Source: an uncultured Nitrospira sp.
GTDB lineage: Bacteria > Nitrospirota > Nitrospiria > Nitrospirales > Nitrospiraceae
Reading direction: 5' to 3'
NCBI GenBank assembly: GCA_902500825.1
Contig: CABVRX010000001.1
Location: 334,648 to 398,647 of the forward strand
DNA length: 64,000 bases
A program made the translations under genes and the position numbers. The notes beneath the pieces are model-generated. The model was not told where the DNA came from. It did no database searches and saw nothing but the letters and a program-made list of their open reading frames with translations. Below, in pieces: positions 27,861 through 36,676 of the stretch. Positions within the stretch are counted from its first letter, which is position 1; each line of letters opens with the position of its first letter.

Positions 27861-28832
27861 TCAATGAAGCAACTTGACGGCGTCTTTCGCAAAGTACGAG
27901 AGGATCAGATCGGCTCCGGCCCGCTTGATCGCCAAGAGCGATTCCATCATGGCACGTGATTCATCGAGCCATCCCGCTCTGGCTGCCGCCTTAATCATAC
28001 TGTACTCGCCGCTCACCTGATACGCCGCCAACGGGAGAAGCGTGCGAGCACGGGCCGTCGCAATGATGTCCAGATAAGGCAGCGCCGGCTTGACCATCAC
28101 GATATCGGCACCTTCGTCGATATCGAGCTCGATCTCGCGCAACGCTTCGCGCGCGTTAGCCGGATCCATCTGATAAGACTGTCGGTCACCGAATTGAGGA
28201 CTGGAAAAGGCCGCGTCACGAAAAGGTGCATAGAAACAGGAGGAGAACTTGGCGGCATAGGCCAGAATCGGCAGATCGGAGAATCCGGCTCGATCCAGTT
28301 CGCGTCTGATTGCGGCAACACGACCATCCATCATATCCGATGGTGCAACCATATCGGCTCCGGCCTCGGCATGAGTGCGTGCCATCACCGTGAGACACTC
28401 GAGCGTCTCATCATTGAGAATCTTTCCATCCTTGACGATTCCGCAATGTCCGTGGCTGGTATACTCGTCGATACAGACATCCGTGATCACAAGTAATCCC
28501 GGCACGTGTTGTTTGACGGCCCTGATCGCCCGCTGCACGATGCCGTTCGGATCCAACCCTGAACTACCACGATCATCTTTGTTCGCTGGTATCCCAAACA
28601 AAATGATGGCTGGAATACCTAAAGCCTGAATCTCTCCCGCCTCTTTGATCAGCAAATCGACGGACAGCCGAAATTGGCCAGGCATCGAAACGATCTCTTC
28701 ACGGCGATCCTGCCCCTCGACCACAAACAATGGATGGATAAAATCCGACGGGGACAGCGTCGTTTCACGTACCATTCGACGTAACGATTCGTGTTGTCTC
28801 AGTCGTCGGAGCCGCTGGATCGGAAACCCCAT
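27861..28832 (-). CDS. hemB: Porphobilinogen synthase (5-aminolevulinate dehydratase)
   Basis: 323 residues from the ATG preceded by AAGGTG. Schiff-base lysines are K195 in LAYAAKFSS and K248 in MVKPALPYL. The active-site metal segment reads [13 protein letters not shown]. Cysteines occur at 120 and 130, but the middle ligand of the Zn enzyme (Cys122 in E. coli numbering) is Asp. It condenses two 5-aminolevulinates to porphobilinogen and ends the tetrapyrrole operon in the direction of transcription, with ribF following after six bases. Confidence 0.97.
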   Translation of the reverse strand: MGFPIQRLRRLRQHESLRRMVRETTLSPSDFIHPLFVVEGQDRREEIVSMPGQFRLSVDLLIKEAGEIQALGIPAIILFGIPANKDDRGSSGLDPNGIVQRAIRAVKQHVPGLLVITDVCIDEYTSHGHCGIVKDGKILNDETLECLTVMARTHAEAGADMVAPSDMMDGRVAAIRRELDRAGFSDLPILAYAAKFSSCFYAPFRDAAFSSPQFGDRQSYQMDPANAREALREIELDIDEGADIVMVKPALPYLDIIATARARTLLPLAAYQVSGEYSMIKAAARAGWLDESRAMMESLLAIKRAGADLILSYFAKDAVKLLH

Positions 28833-28839
28833 AGCCACC

Positions 28840-29232
28840 TTATTTTCGTGGAAGGTTCGTCAAGAACACGACGAGGTCGCGAACGGAGATGCTGCCGACC
28901 AGCTTCCCGTCACGTGTGACTCCCAAGTGCCGAACATGCGATTGAGCCATCAGATCGTTGGCATCCAGCAACGTCTTGCTCTCCTCGATCGTCATAATCG
29001 GCGCGGACATGATTTGCTCGACCATGGTCTTCGTGGCGTCCGCCCCGGCCGCAACCACCCGGCGCATCATGTCCGTATCCGTGATGATGCCGATGATCTC
29101 ACGATCGTTGGTCACGAACAAACTCCCGATCCCGCGGTCTCGCATGATGCGGGCGGCCGTCTGAGCATCTGTGTCACGAGGCACCGTCACGAACTTTTCC
29201 CGGGGAATCATGAATGACTTTACAGGGACCAT
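28840..29232 (-). CDS. Two-CBS-domain protein
   Basis: 130 residues made of two CBS repeats: [19 protein letters not shown] with [12 protein letters not shown], and [19 protein letters not shown] with [15 protein letters not shown] pairs bind adenosyl nucleotides and act as energy sensors. It is inserted between cobA/hemD and hemB, seven bases before the hemB ATG, so it is probably co-expressed with heme synthesis. A paralogue lies near 55.4 kb. No enzymatic domain is attached. Confidence 0.9.
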   Translation of the reverse strand: MVPVKSFMIPREKFVTVPRDTDAQTAARIMRDRGIGSLFVTNDREIIGIITDTDMMRRVVAAGADATKTMVEQIMSAPIMTIEESKTLLDANDLMAQSHVRHLGVTRDGKLVGSISVRDLVVFLTNLPRK

Positions 29233-29280
29233 CTCATCGTCCTCCTTTATGACTATAATGATACATCTCGCGTGCTTTCG

Positions 29281-30849
29281 TTACGGCAGAGCTCCCATGG
29301 TCACTTGCTCACGATTTCCATAATGGTGGGCGATCGCATCCACCAGCGCGGGAATCGTATTCTCGTTCGGCATGATCGAGACCGTCAAACCATATTCCTC
29401 TGCTGTCTTGGCCGTAATGGGTCCGATGCAGGCGACCGTGACGGATTGTAAGAGCGGCTTTACCGTGTCTACACCGCCGAGCATCGAGACAAAGTTGCGG
29501 ACCGTGGACGAGCTGGTAAACGTGACGACATGAATCCGATGACTCATGAGTTCCTGCCGCCACTCCTCAAAATCATGGTCTGGTGTGAGCGTTCGATACA
29601 CGGCCACGACGGCCACGTGAGCGCCGGCGGCACGAAGTTCGTCCGGCAAAAGATCTCTGGCCACTTCCGCCCGAGGAATTAAGATACGGGATTTCCTTAA
29701 TTCTTGCTGATTCAGTGCGGCCAGTACTCCCTCTGCCTGATATTCGGCTGGAACTACGTCCGCTCTGACACCAAACATCTCCAACTCCTGAGCTGTGCGA
29801 GGCCCGATGCAGCAAAGCCGCCGTCCGGCTAAACAGCGTGAGTCGAGCCCACGAGCAAACAGTCTCGTCATAAACCGGCTCACGCCATTGACGCTGGTAA
29901 AAATAATCCAGTCGTACGTCTCAATCTCAGAGATCGCCTGATCGACAAGCCTCCAATCGAGTGGAGGAACGATCTTGATCGTCGGAGCTTCGATCGGTTC
30001 AGCTCCATAGCCAGCCAATCGGGCAGATAACTCACCGGCCTGTTCTTTCGCTCGGGTCATGAGCACCCGCTTTCCAAAGAGCGGCCGCCGCTCGAACCAG
30101 TTGAGTTTCGGCCTGAGGCGAACGACCTCTCCCACGACAATGACGCTCGGAGGTTCCATCTGGGCTGCGTCGGCTTTGTCCGCAATATCGGCCAATGTGC
30201 CGACGACGGTCTGTTGTGAAACTCTCGTTCCCCATCGAATGATCGCAACCGGAGTAGAGCCTGCTCGCCCTTCAGCCATTAAGGTCGCGGCGATCGTCGA
30301 AAGATTTTTCATGCCCATGAGAAAGACGACGGTCCCTTGGCTCATCGCCAGCCTTGGCCAGTCCAAGGCGGTAGAGGGCTTCTCCGGATCTTCGTGACCG
30401 GTGACAATCGTGAGCGTGGACGCCAACGTTCGATGAGTCACCGGAATACCGGCATAGGCAGGGGCGGCAACTGCGGCAGTCACCCCGGGGACAACTTCGA
30501 ATTCAATCCCGGCCGAGGCGAGCGCTTCCGCTTCCTCTCCTCCTCGCCCAAAAACAAATGGATCGCCTCCCTTCAACCGCACAACCACCTTGCCTGCGCG
30601 TGCTCGTTCGATCAGCAAACGAGTAATGGCTTCCTGCTCAGGATATTTTCCTTTGCCACGCCGTCCGACATAGACTCGCTCGGCTTGATCCTGCGCATGG
30701 GCAAGAAGAATGGGATTGGCCAGATAATCGTAGAGAACCACGTCGGCCTGCTCAAGACATTCCTTTCCTCGAAGGGTCAAGAGTCCGGGATCTCCAGGAC
30801 CAGCTCCGACCAAATAGACCTTCCCCTTGTTTTGTCGTACCATGTTCAC
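29281..30849 (-). CDS. cobA-hemD: Fused uroporphyrinogen-III C-methyltransferase/uroporphyrinogen-III synthase
   Basis: 522 residues, GTG start overlapping the hemC stop (GTGA); ATG two codons later is an alternative. The N-terminal part (about 1-250) is SUMT: VYLVGAGPGDPGLLTLRG, RLKGGDPFVFGRGGEEAE and PGVTAAVAAPAYAGIPVTHR. The C-terminal part (about 260-510) is HemD: LMTRAKEQAGELSARL, DWIIFTSVNGVSRFM and TFTSSSTVRNFV. The fusion places the branch point between heme (HemD) and siroheme/B12 (CobA) on one chain, as in several Gram-positive, delta-proteobacterial and Nitrospira genomes. Confidence 0.95.
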   Translation of the reverse strand: MNMVRQNKGKVYLVGAGPGDPGLLTLRGKECLEQADVVLYDYLANPILLAHAQDQAERVYVGRRGKGKYPEQEAITRLLIERARAGKVVVRLKGGDPFVFGRGGEEAEALASAGIEFEVVPGVTAAVAAPAYAGIPVTHRTLASTLTIVTGHEDPEKPSTALDWPRLAMSQGTVVFLMGMKNLSTIAATLMAEGRAGSTPVAIIRWGTRVSQQTVVGTLADIADKADAAQMEPPSVIVVGEVVRLRPKLNWFERRPLFGKRVLMTRAKEQAGELSARLAGYGAEPIEAPTIKIVPPLDWRLVDQAISEIETYDWIIFTSVNGVSRFMTRLFARGLDSRCLAGRRLCCIGPRTAQELEMFGVRADVVPAEYQAEGVLAALNQQELRKSRILIPRAEVARDLLPDELRAAGAHVAVVAVYRTLTPDHDFEEWRQELMSHRIHVVTFTSSSTVRNFVSMLGGVDTVKPLLQSVTVACIGPITAKTAEEYGLTVSIMPNENTIPALVDAIAHHYGNREQVTMGALP

Positions 30850-31793
30850 ACTGATCCGTAAATGTCCCGGAGAATTTTGTCCCCTCCGCGAGTCAGCAGT
30901 CGTTCAGCCAACTGGATCCCCAGAGAGTGTGCCTGCTGATGTGTCCCCTCTATCCGGTCGCGAATAATGGTTTTTCCATCGACACTGGCGACAAGACCGT
31001 CCAATGCCAGCTGCTCGCCGGACAGGACAGCGTGCGCTGCGATGGGCACCTGACAGCCCCCCTCTAGGCGACGCATAAAAGCCCGCTCTGCGGTCACGGT
31101 CGTATGGGTTGCCTGATGATTCAGTTCGGATAAGACAGACCGCACGAATGTATCGTTGGTCCGACCTTCGATACCAAGAGCTCCCTGTCCGATCGCAGGT
31201 AGACTGAGGATGAGAGGAAGATATTCCGTGACGGTCTGTGACCAGCCCAGTCGGTGCAGGCCTGCAGCTGCCAAGACGATGGCATCGAACTGTCCCTCTT
31301 TGAGCTTTCTCAGTCGCGTATCCAGGTTACCGCGCAGCATCGCAATCTTGAGATCCGGCCTCGCCTGTAACAGTTGCGCCTGGCGTCGAAGGCTTGCAGT
31401 CCCGATATTGGCGCCGAATGGAAGACTCTGAAATGATTGTCCTTCACGGCTGATTAAGGCATCACGAGCGTCCTCACGCTGAGGGATACAGAGAATTTCG
31501 AGCCCCTCAGGCAATTGCGCCGGGACATCTTTCATGCTGTGCACGGCGAAATCGATCTCACCGTTGAGCAACGCATCTTCAATTTCCTTGACGAACAAGC
31601 CTTTCCCCCCGATTTTTGCCAACGGCACATCGACGATCTTGTCGCCGGACGTCTGAATCTTCTTGAGCACGACCCGGACTTCCGGCACGACCTCCTGAAC
31701 CTTGGATCGGAACCATTCACTTTGACAGAGTGCCAATTTGCTCCCTCTCGTCCCAAGAACCAACGTTGAGCGTTGGCTGTTCTGTATCGACAC
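30846..31793 (-). CDS. hemC: Hydroxymethylbilane synthase (porphobilinogen deaminase)
   Basis: 315 residues if started at the GTG giving VSIQNSQRST, 28 bases after hemA. The longer frame upstream is only hemA in another frame, and there is no ATG between. The N-terminus LVLGTRGSKLALCQSEW, substrate loop VHSMKDVPAQLP, RREDARDA-like region and dipyrromethane cofactor cysteine in RRLEGGCQVPIAAH are all typical. It polymerises four porphobilinogens. The stop overlaps cobA-hemD. Confidence 0.95.
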   Translation of the reverse strand: MSIQNSQRSTLVLGTRGSKLALCQSEWFRSKVQEVVPEVRVVLKKIQTSGDKIVDVPLAKIGGKGLFVKEIEDALLNGEIDFAVHSMKDVPAQLPEGLEILCIPQREDARDALISREGQSFQSLPFGANIGTASLRRQAQLLQARPDLKIAMLRGNLDTRLRKLKEGQFDAIVLAAAGLHRLGWSQTVTEYLPLILSLPAIGQGALGIEGRTNDTFVRSVLSELNHQATHTTVTAERAFMRRLEGGCQVPIAAHAVLSGEQLALDGLVASVDGKTIIRDRIEGTHQQAHSLGIQLAERLLTRGGDKILRDIYGSV

Positions 31794-31821
31794 GTTGAGA
31801 CTCTTTTCGTTACCCGCGTGG

Positions 31822-33213
31822 TCAGCGAGCTTGTTTATGGATTGACGTTTCCGGGGCCGGATCCTCGGCACCCGACTCCACGGAGTTCTCAGTATGACAA
31901 CACGGCGATTCCGGATAGGTCTCGATCGGCTGAACAGACGGAGGTTGCCCGTCGAGAGCAAAAAAACGATGTGCCGCTTCGACGAACGCAGGACCGTTCG
32001 AAGAGTTGACCTCGGCCTTGAGGGTGACCATCGTACGATGAATCAATTTGTTCACGATCGAAGAGGCAAGGCCTTCAACCAGTTCGCGATCCTGAGGAGA
32101 CAGATGCGACAATCGCGCGAGCACTTTGTCGACCTCCGCCCGCTTCACGTCATCGACACGATTTCTGAGCGCAACGATCGTCGGAGTGACCTCCAAGGAT
32201 TTCATCCAGTCCAGCATGGTCGTCACTTCTTCAAGAACCATCTTCTCGGCCTTCTCCGCCTCCTGCACTCGCTCGGCTCGGTTCTGCTCAACTCGATGTT
32301 TCAGATCATCAATATCGAAGAGAAACGCATTATCGACGTGACGAACGGCCGGATCGATATTTCGAGGTACCGAAATATCGATCAAGAACATCGGACGGTT
32401 CATGCGTTCTTCGACCGCACGATGTACATCCTCAGCGCCGACCAAATAATGTGCCGCACCCGTAGAGACGAGGACAATATCCGCCGAGGCCATATCATCC
32501 TTGAATTGGTCGAATGGAACGGCCGTGCCACCGAACTTAGCGGCAAGATCAACCGCATGCTGCGGAGTCCTTGTTGTAATACGCACATGCCCCACACCAT
32601 GAGCGATCAGATGCTTGGCCGCCAGCTTCGCCATCTCACCGGCACCGACCAACAATACCGTCTTCTCGTGCAGATTCGAAAAGATCTTCTTGGCCAGCTC
32701 AACGGCTGCATAGCTGACCGATACCGCCATTTCCGAAATTTTCGTTTCGGTCCGCACGCGTTTGGCCACTGAAATAGCCTTCTTGACGACCTTGTTCATG
32801 ATGACACCGGTCGTCTTATGGGCCAGCGCGACTTCAAACGCGTTTTTCAATTGGCCCAGGATTTGAGATTCCCCGATAATCATTGAATCCAGGCTGGCCG
32901 CGACTCTGAATAAATGGCCGATCGCTCGATCTCCGGTATGCCAATAGAGGTGCGGGGTCAACTGTTCGGAAGACAACGACAGATGCGTATCGGCGAGAAA
33001 CTCTTGGATACGTCCATATCCAACATCAATGTCGTCGACAACCGAGTAAACCTCGACTCGATTGCAGGTCGAGAGAAGGATGCCTTCCTTGACACCGGAA
33101 TACGAACACAGGCGGGTGAGGGCCTCGCCAAGGCGGCTTTCGGGAACCGCCAACCTCTCCCGGATCTCGACCGGAGCGGTCTTGTGACTTAATCCTACGA
33201 CGATCAGATGCAT
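31822..33213 (-). CDS. hemA: Glutamyl-tRNA reductase
   Basis: 463 residues. The catalytic STCNRVEVYSV with Cys50, HLFRVAASLDSMIIGESQIL, NADPH-binding VLLVGAGEMAKLAAKHL and the C-terminal dimerisation helices are complete. It reduces Glu-tRNA to glutamate-1-semialdehyde, the first committed step of the C5 pathway. The partner hemL is not in the window. It follows the hemX/ccsA-like gene by 18 bases, as in Bacillus hemAXCDBL-type arrays. Confidence 0.97.
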   Translation of the reverse strand: MHLIVVGLSHKTAPVEIRERLAVPESRLGEALTRLCSYSGVKEGILLSTCNRVEVYSVVDDIDVGYGRIQEFLADTHLSLSSEQLTPHLYWHTGDRAIGHLFRVAASLDSMIIGESQILGQLKNAFEVALAHKTTGVIMNKVVKKAISVAKRVRTETKISEMAVSVSYAAVELAKKIFSNLHEKTVLLVGAGEMAKLAAKHLIAHGVGHVRITTRTPQHAVDLAAKFGGTAVPFDQFKDDMASADIVLVSTGAAHYLVGAEDVHRAVEERMNRPMFLIDISVPRNIDPAVRHVDNAFLFDIDDLKHRVEQNRAERVQEAEKAEKMVLEEVTTMLDWMKSLEVTPTIVALRNRVDDVKRAEVDKVLARLSHLSPQDRELVEGLASSIVNKLIHRTMVTLKAEVNSSNGPAFVEAAHRFFALDGQPPSVQPIETYPESPCCHTENSVESGAEDPAPETSIHKQAR

Positions 33214-33231
33214 GGGACTATCAGACGCATG

Positions 33232-34035
33232 TTACGACAACGCGTTATGTCCTTTAAGGACGACGCCGACCAACGTGAGGATCACGCAAGCAAATCCGAT
33301 GACCGTGAGATACGCCGCGCGTTTGGCCCTCCACCCTACGGTCAGTCTTCCGAGCAAGACGATGAAATAAAAGAGCCATGTGACGAGCGCCCAAGTTTGT
33401 TCGGGATTCCAACTGACATAGGATCCGCGAGCAAGTTGAGCTGAGATGGCTCCCGTCACAATTCCCAGCGTGAGCAAAGGAAATCCCAGCACAATGGACT
33501 GCTGATTGAGGTGGTCGAGAAAGTCGAGTGCAGGAAGCTTACTATAGAGCACGTTGAACTGTTTCGACTTGAGGAAGCGATCCTGGATCAGGTACATCAC
33601 ACCGGCGACGAATGCAACGGTAAACCCCACGGCACCCAGCATGCTGAGCGTAACATGAAACCACAAGGTCTTGAACACCGGCTGGAGGGTAGGTTCCGTT
33701 TCAGGAAGGGCGGCGGCCGAGATCAAAGAGACCAAGGCTAAGGGCACCATAAAGGACCCAAGCACATGAATCCGATGACGGAGCTCAACCACCAGAAGTA
33801 CGAGAATGATCATCCAAGCGAAAAAGGATAGCGCTTCTGAAAAACTGGGCGGTGCCGCTGATGAGGTGGCAAACATTCTTGCCCCGAGGACGAAAGTATG
33901 AGAGGCAAAACCTACGGCTGTAAGCCCCAATGATACCTGCGACAAGGCTTCTGAGCGTCGCAGCGAATAGGAAAGAAACGACACCGTGGCCACGATGTAC
34001 AGTACCAGCGTGATCATAAAACAGACAGCTGCCAT
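33232..34035 (-). CDS. hemX: HemX/CcsA-type cytochrome c assembly membrane protein
   Basis: 267 residues from the ATG giving MAAVCFMITL with AAAGG upstream (a TTG eight codons earlier lacks any ribosome binding site). Eight hydrophobic helices are visible. The C-terminal half has the tryptophan-rich heme-handling region SYVSWNPEQTWALVTW, and histidines occur in FASHTFVL and KTLWFHVTL. The family (cytochrome_c_assembly protein, PF01578) includes HemX, which in Bacillus affects HemA levels, and CcsA. The hemA neighbour favours the HemX reading. Confidence 0.88.
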   Translation of the reverse strand: MAAVCFMITLVLYIVATVSFLSYSLRRSEALSQVSLGLTAVGFASHTFVLGARMFATSSAAPPSFSEALSFFAWMIILVLLVVELRHRIHVLGSFMVPLALVSLISAAALPETEPTLQPVFKTLWFHVTLSMLGAVGFTVAFVAGVMYLIQDRFLKSKQFNVLYSKLPALDFLDHLNQQSIVLGFPLLTLGIVTGAISAQLARGSYVSWNPEQTWALVTWLFYFIVLLGRLTVGWRAKRAAYLTVIGFACVILTLVGVVLKGHNALS

Positions 34036-34097
34036 CTCGAACGCCTTTGAGATCTCCAATAACCGAACGTCAATGAGATAAGTTGGAAATTATATCG

Positions 34098-34901
34098 ATG
34101 CCGACCAAACGGAGTCAACAAAACGCAGGCGCTTCAAGGACTTCCGTCAGCCCACCCGACCAGAAAGGAACGCTCTATGTGGTCGCAGTACCCATCGGAC
34201 ACCCTGACGATGTGACGGTGCGGGCTATTCGAACCCTCGGCGAGGTAGATATTATCGCTTCCGAAGATCCGAACATGACTCAACAACTTCTTAAGCACCA
34301 CGGTATTCATGCAACAGTGACGAGTTACGGACCCAGAAATCTTAGAGAGAAAGCAGCGGTTCTTTTGCAACGGTTACAGCAGGGAATTGACGTTGCGCTC
34401 GTATCCGATTGTGGATCCCCCCTCGTCGCCGACCCCGGCTATTTTCTCGTAGCGGCCGCCCATACGCATGGTATCCCGGTGGTTCCAGTACCAGGTCCTT
34501 CTGCGATTATCGCGGCTCTGACTGCAGCGGGGTTCTCTTGCGACTCCTTCTATTTTCTTGGATATCTGCCGAACGCCTCCTCACGTATCGCCCAATACCT
34601 GATCGATTCCTTGAAGAGGAAAGGCCCAACTGTTGCCTTCTGTACCGGAACAATGGCCGCACGCATACTGAAGACCCTTGATGGCATCTCTCCTCGATGC
34701 CCCGTGGCGGTTGCCTACGACTTAACGAAACCGCATGAGCGCATCATTCGGGGAACGGCTTGTGAGATGCGCGAACAACTACGCCCTGCTCCGGGGCGTG
34801 ACGTGACACTCGTTCTCGCAGGAAAAGATGGGATGGAATCGGATGACCAAGGCGGGGGCCGCGCTCAGTCGCTCTCCTCTCGACGGATCAAGATCCGATA
34901 G
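34098..34901 (+). CDS. rsmI: 16S rRNA 2'-O-ribose methyltransferase RsmI-like
   Basis: 267 residues from MPTKRSQQN; a TTG five codons earlier is possible and no clear ribosome binding site is seen. The tetrapyrrole-methylase fold is evident: GTLYVVAVPIGHPDDVTVRA, IIASEDPNMTQQLLKHH, ALVSDCGSPLVADPGYFLV, PVPGPSAIIAALTAAGF and FLGYLPNAS. RsmI methylates C1402 of 16S rRNA. Some usually conserved motifs differ (PIGHPDD for PIGNLxD, EDPNMT for EDTRxT), so it may be a divergent or repurposed member. It is divergent from hemX, and its 3' end overlaps tusA antisense. Confidence 0.85.
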   Translation: MPTKRSQQNAGASRTSVSPPDQKGTLYVVAVPIGHPDDVTVRAIRTLGEVDIIASEDPNMTQQLLKHHGIHATVTSYGPRNLREKAAVLLQRLQQGIDVALVSDCGSPLVADPGYFLVAAAHTHGIPVVPVPGPSAIIAALTAAGFSCDSFYFLGYLPNASSRIAQYLIDSLKRKGPTVAFCTGTMAARILKTLDGISPRCPVAVAYDLTKPHERIIRGTACEMREQLRPAPGRDVTLVLAGKDGMESDDQGGGRAQSLSSRRIKIR

Positions 34902-35125
34902 GCCTGATCGACTCGTTCCTGCGATAAGACAGTATGGCCTTCGTTCTCGACACTACGAGGGACATTACGGATGGGATCTCCATCATCGAGAAGTACCGAT
35001 AATACCTGCCCCTGCTTCAGTGTCTCCAGCTTGAGTTTCGTCTTCACGAAGTTGTAGGGACAAATCACTCCGCGAAGATCAAGCTCGGATACCGGCGCCT
35101 CCGGAAAATTCTGATGCTCGTTCAT
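34865..35125 (-). CDS. TusA-family sulfur carrier-like protein
   Basis: 86 residues from MNEHQNFPEA. The signature SELDLRGVICPYNFVKTKLKL has the TusA Cys-Pro but CPYN in place of CPxP. GQVLSVLLDDGDPIRNVPRS and a C-terminal strand YRILIRRE complete the small two-layer fold. TusA relatives carry persulfide sulfur to tRNA thiolation, molybdenum cofactor or sulfur metabolism. The 3' end lies inside rsmI on the opposite strand, overlapping by 37 bases. Confidence 0.87.
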   Translation of the reverse strand: MNEHQNFPEAPVSELDLRGVICPYNFVKTKLKLETLKQGQVLSVLLDDGDPIRNVPRSVENEGHTVLSQERVDQAYRILIRREESD

Positions 35126-35215
35126 CATAACTAATGTACTAATCAAGGGAAGAACAATACGGTCGTATCGTCAGGCTATCAAAGATCTTGAAACTGAACA
35201 AGCAAGACCCCAACG

Positions 35216-35240
35216 AAAAAGGGGCAGCGCAAGCTGCCCC
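35216..35240 (-). terminator. Rho-independent terminator after the secreted-protein gene
   Basis: GGGGCAGC and GCTGCCCC (35221-35240) form a perfect eight-base stem with a four-base loop. On the minus strand it is followed by TTTTT. It lies 29 bases after the stop of the gene at 35269-36033. Confidence 0.9.
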
Positions 35241-35268
35241 TCCTAAGAAACCCGAACTGCAAAATATC

Positions 35269-36033
35269 CTAATTGAATCCCTTGACCAAATTCGGTTTTG
35301 ACGCATCAGTTCCATAGTCGGATATGTTGGGCATCTTTGTTTCCGGAGTTACTGTTTTATACCCCCATCCTGGTTGAGGTTCACAATTCCAACATGGAGC
35401 AGTCCCCGTGAACTCGCCGATGGTGGTATCCACGGTTCCGGTAATCTTTCCAGGCAATACGGATCCTGCCACACCACCGGTCGTAGTGCCACTACTGGTC
35501 TCGATACCCCGCTCGGTCGAGGGATTCGGTCGTTGCCCTAAGCCTCCAAAACCGGCGAGTTTCTCATTGCCGCGCAATAGATATACCTCCCGAACGATCT
35601 TTCGGCCAACACCATACGGTTGATTGGGCGAAGTCGCTTCAACCACTTGGAGAGCAATATCATCGCCGTTGTTCAACGCCCTAAACTGATCCAGGTTGGT
35701 TCTTTCGTCGAAGTAGACGGTCAGCGAGCTCATCGCTCCGGTTCCCGCACGGCCTTCGTCATGAGAGCTTCCCCCAGTTTCCAGATGCATTTTCCCAGCT
35801 GGAAAATCGATAGCCAAGACACGGCCATAGATCGTCTCGGGCAGGGAGAGGCGATCAAGGAACGCGCTGCGGTCAAAGGTCTGGACTCGATTGGCATTTC
35901 CAGACACATCGCCGACCCCGGTTCCCACACCCATTGCGGATCCACCAGACTGCTGCAGTCGCTCTTGAGCCATTGCGACATTCATGGAGCCGACACAAAG
36001 TATTGCGGCTCCCAGTGCCAACACTTTACGCAT
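35269..36033 (-). CDS. Secreted protein of unknown function
   Basis: 254 residues. A clear Sec signal peptide (MRKVLALGAAILCVGSM) ends at AMA-QE, cleaved near residue 22. The mature part has a glycine/serine-rich start, a region YGRVLAIDFPAGKMHLETGG with VYFDERTNL that looks like a small beta domain of the kind found in periplasmic binding or coating proteins, a low-complexity linker ETSSGTTTGG, and a short CWNC pair near the C-terminus. I do not recognise a family. It is a single-gene unit with its own promoter and terminator, which suggests separate and perhaps strong expression. Confidence 0.8.
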   Translation of the reverse strand: MRKVLALGAAILCVGSMNVAMAQERLQQSGGSAMGVGTGVGDVSGNANRVQTFDRSAFLDRLSLPETIYGRVLAIDFPAGKMHLETGGSSHDEGRAGTGAMSSLTVYFDERTNLDQFRALNNGDDIALQVVEATSPNQPYGVGRKIVREVYLLRGNEKLAGFGGLGQRPNPSTERGIETSSGTTTGGVAGSVLPGKITGTVDTTIGEFTGTAPCWNCEPQPGWGYKTVTPETKMPNISDYGTDASKPNLVKGFN

Positions 36034-36173
36034 GTGCTACCTCCTTAAAAGTAAATGGACGAATAATCCTGGGGAAAGAAATAGAAGGACAATAATAGTG
36101 ATTATATTGAGAGTTTCGCAGTTTTTGTCTGATCATCAGAAATCGACACCTACGATATTGAGAAATATGGCAG

Positions 36174-36202
36174 AAATTAGGCTAATAGTACGGCGCTGTC
36201 AA
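36174..36202 (-). promoter_or_regulatory. Candidate sigma-70 promoter of the secreted-protein gene
   Basis: On the minus strand a perfect TTGACA is followed after 17 bases by TAATTT. The -10 is about 140 bases from the ATG, leaving a long AT-rich 5' leader. Confidence 0.55.
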
Positions 36203-36298
36203 GAGGGTCGTCGAATCGAGTCAGTCGGTTGTCCTGCCACAGACACTCTTTCTGAATCGTCTGTGAATCTGTCAATCAGAAGCTCAGCTTATATATAT

Positions 36299-36385
36299 TG
36301 GTGCCCGGAGGGAGGGTCGAACTCCCACTCTGTCGCCAGAACCGGATTTTGAGTCCGGCGCGTCTGCCAGTTCCGCCATCCGGGC
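36299..36385 (-). tRNA. tRNA-Leu (anticodon CAA)
   Basis: On the minus strand the acceptor GCCCGGA pairs with TCCGGGC, the anticodon arm is CCGGA-CTCAAAA-TCCGG with anticodon CAA (reads UUG), and the T loop is GTTCGACCC. There is a long class II variable arm. The 3' CCA is encoded (36299-36301). A good promoter lies just upstream. Confidence 0.95.
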
Positions 36386-36397
36386 ACAGCGGCAGTG

Positions 36398-36426
36398 TTT
36401 CTAGCATGCCGCAGCGGAAGGGTCAA
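36398..36426 (-). promoter_or_regulatory. Promoter of tRNA-Leu
   Basis: TTGACC and TAGAAA on the minus strand are separated by 17 bases, and the -10 ends 12 bases before the mature tRNA 5' end. This geometry is what is expected for a stable RNA gene. Confidence 0.7.
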
Positions 36427-36585
36427 TCGGCATAAGCCCCGCGATCGTGCCGAAAATGTTGCCGCGCTGAGATTCACAGCCTGTTCGGGCGCGCTAGTTG
36501 TCGGTCTTAAATAAGAGAGCGAAAGATTCACTCTCGCACTAAATTCGGACACAACCCGATCTTTTTTTCATTAGAACATCTCTGA

Positions 36586-36591
36586 TAGAAT
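36586..36591 (+). promoter_or_regulatory. Possible -10 element before the YggX-like gene
   Basis: TAGAAT matches the -10 consensus at five of six positions, 85 bases before the ATG. The -35 region is only a T tract, so this is weak. Confidence 0.3.
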
Positions 36592-36676
36592 GGCCATCAC
36601 TGGTAAAGAAGTCTGAATCTGAATCTCCATCTGGTGTTCGACTTTGACCTAGCATCGAAAAAAGGAGCACTTCGTT

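Noticed and set aside
36299-36552. 87-codon minus-strand frame covering tRNA-Leu
   Set aside because: It runs through a clear tRNA gene and its promoter.
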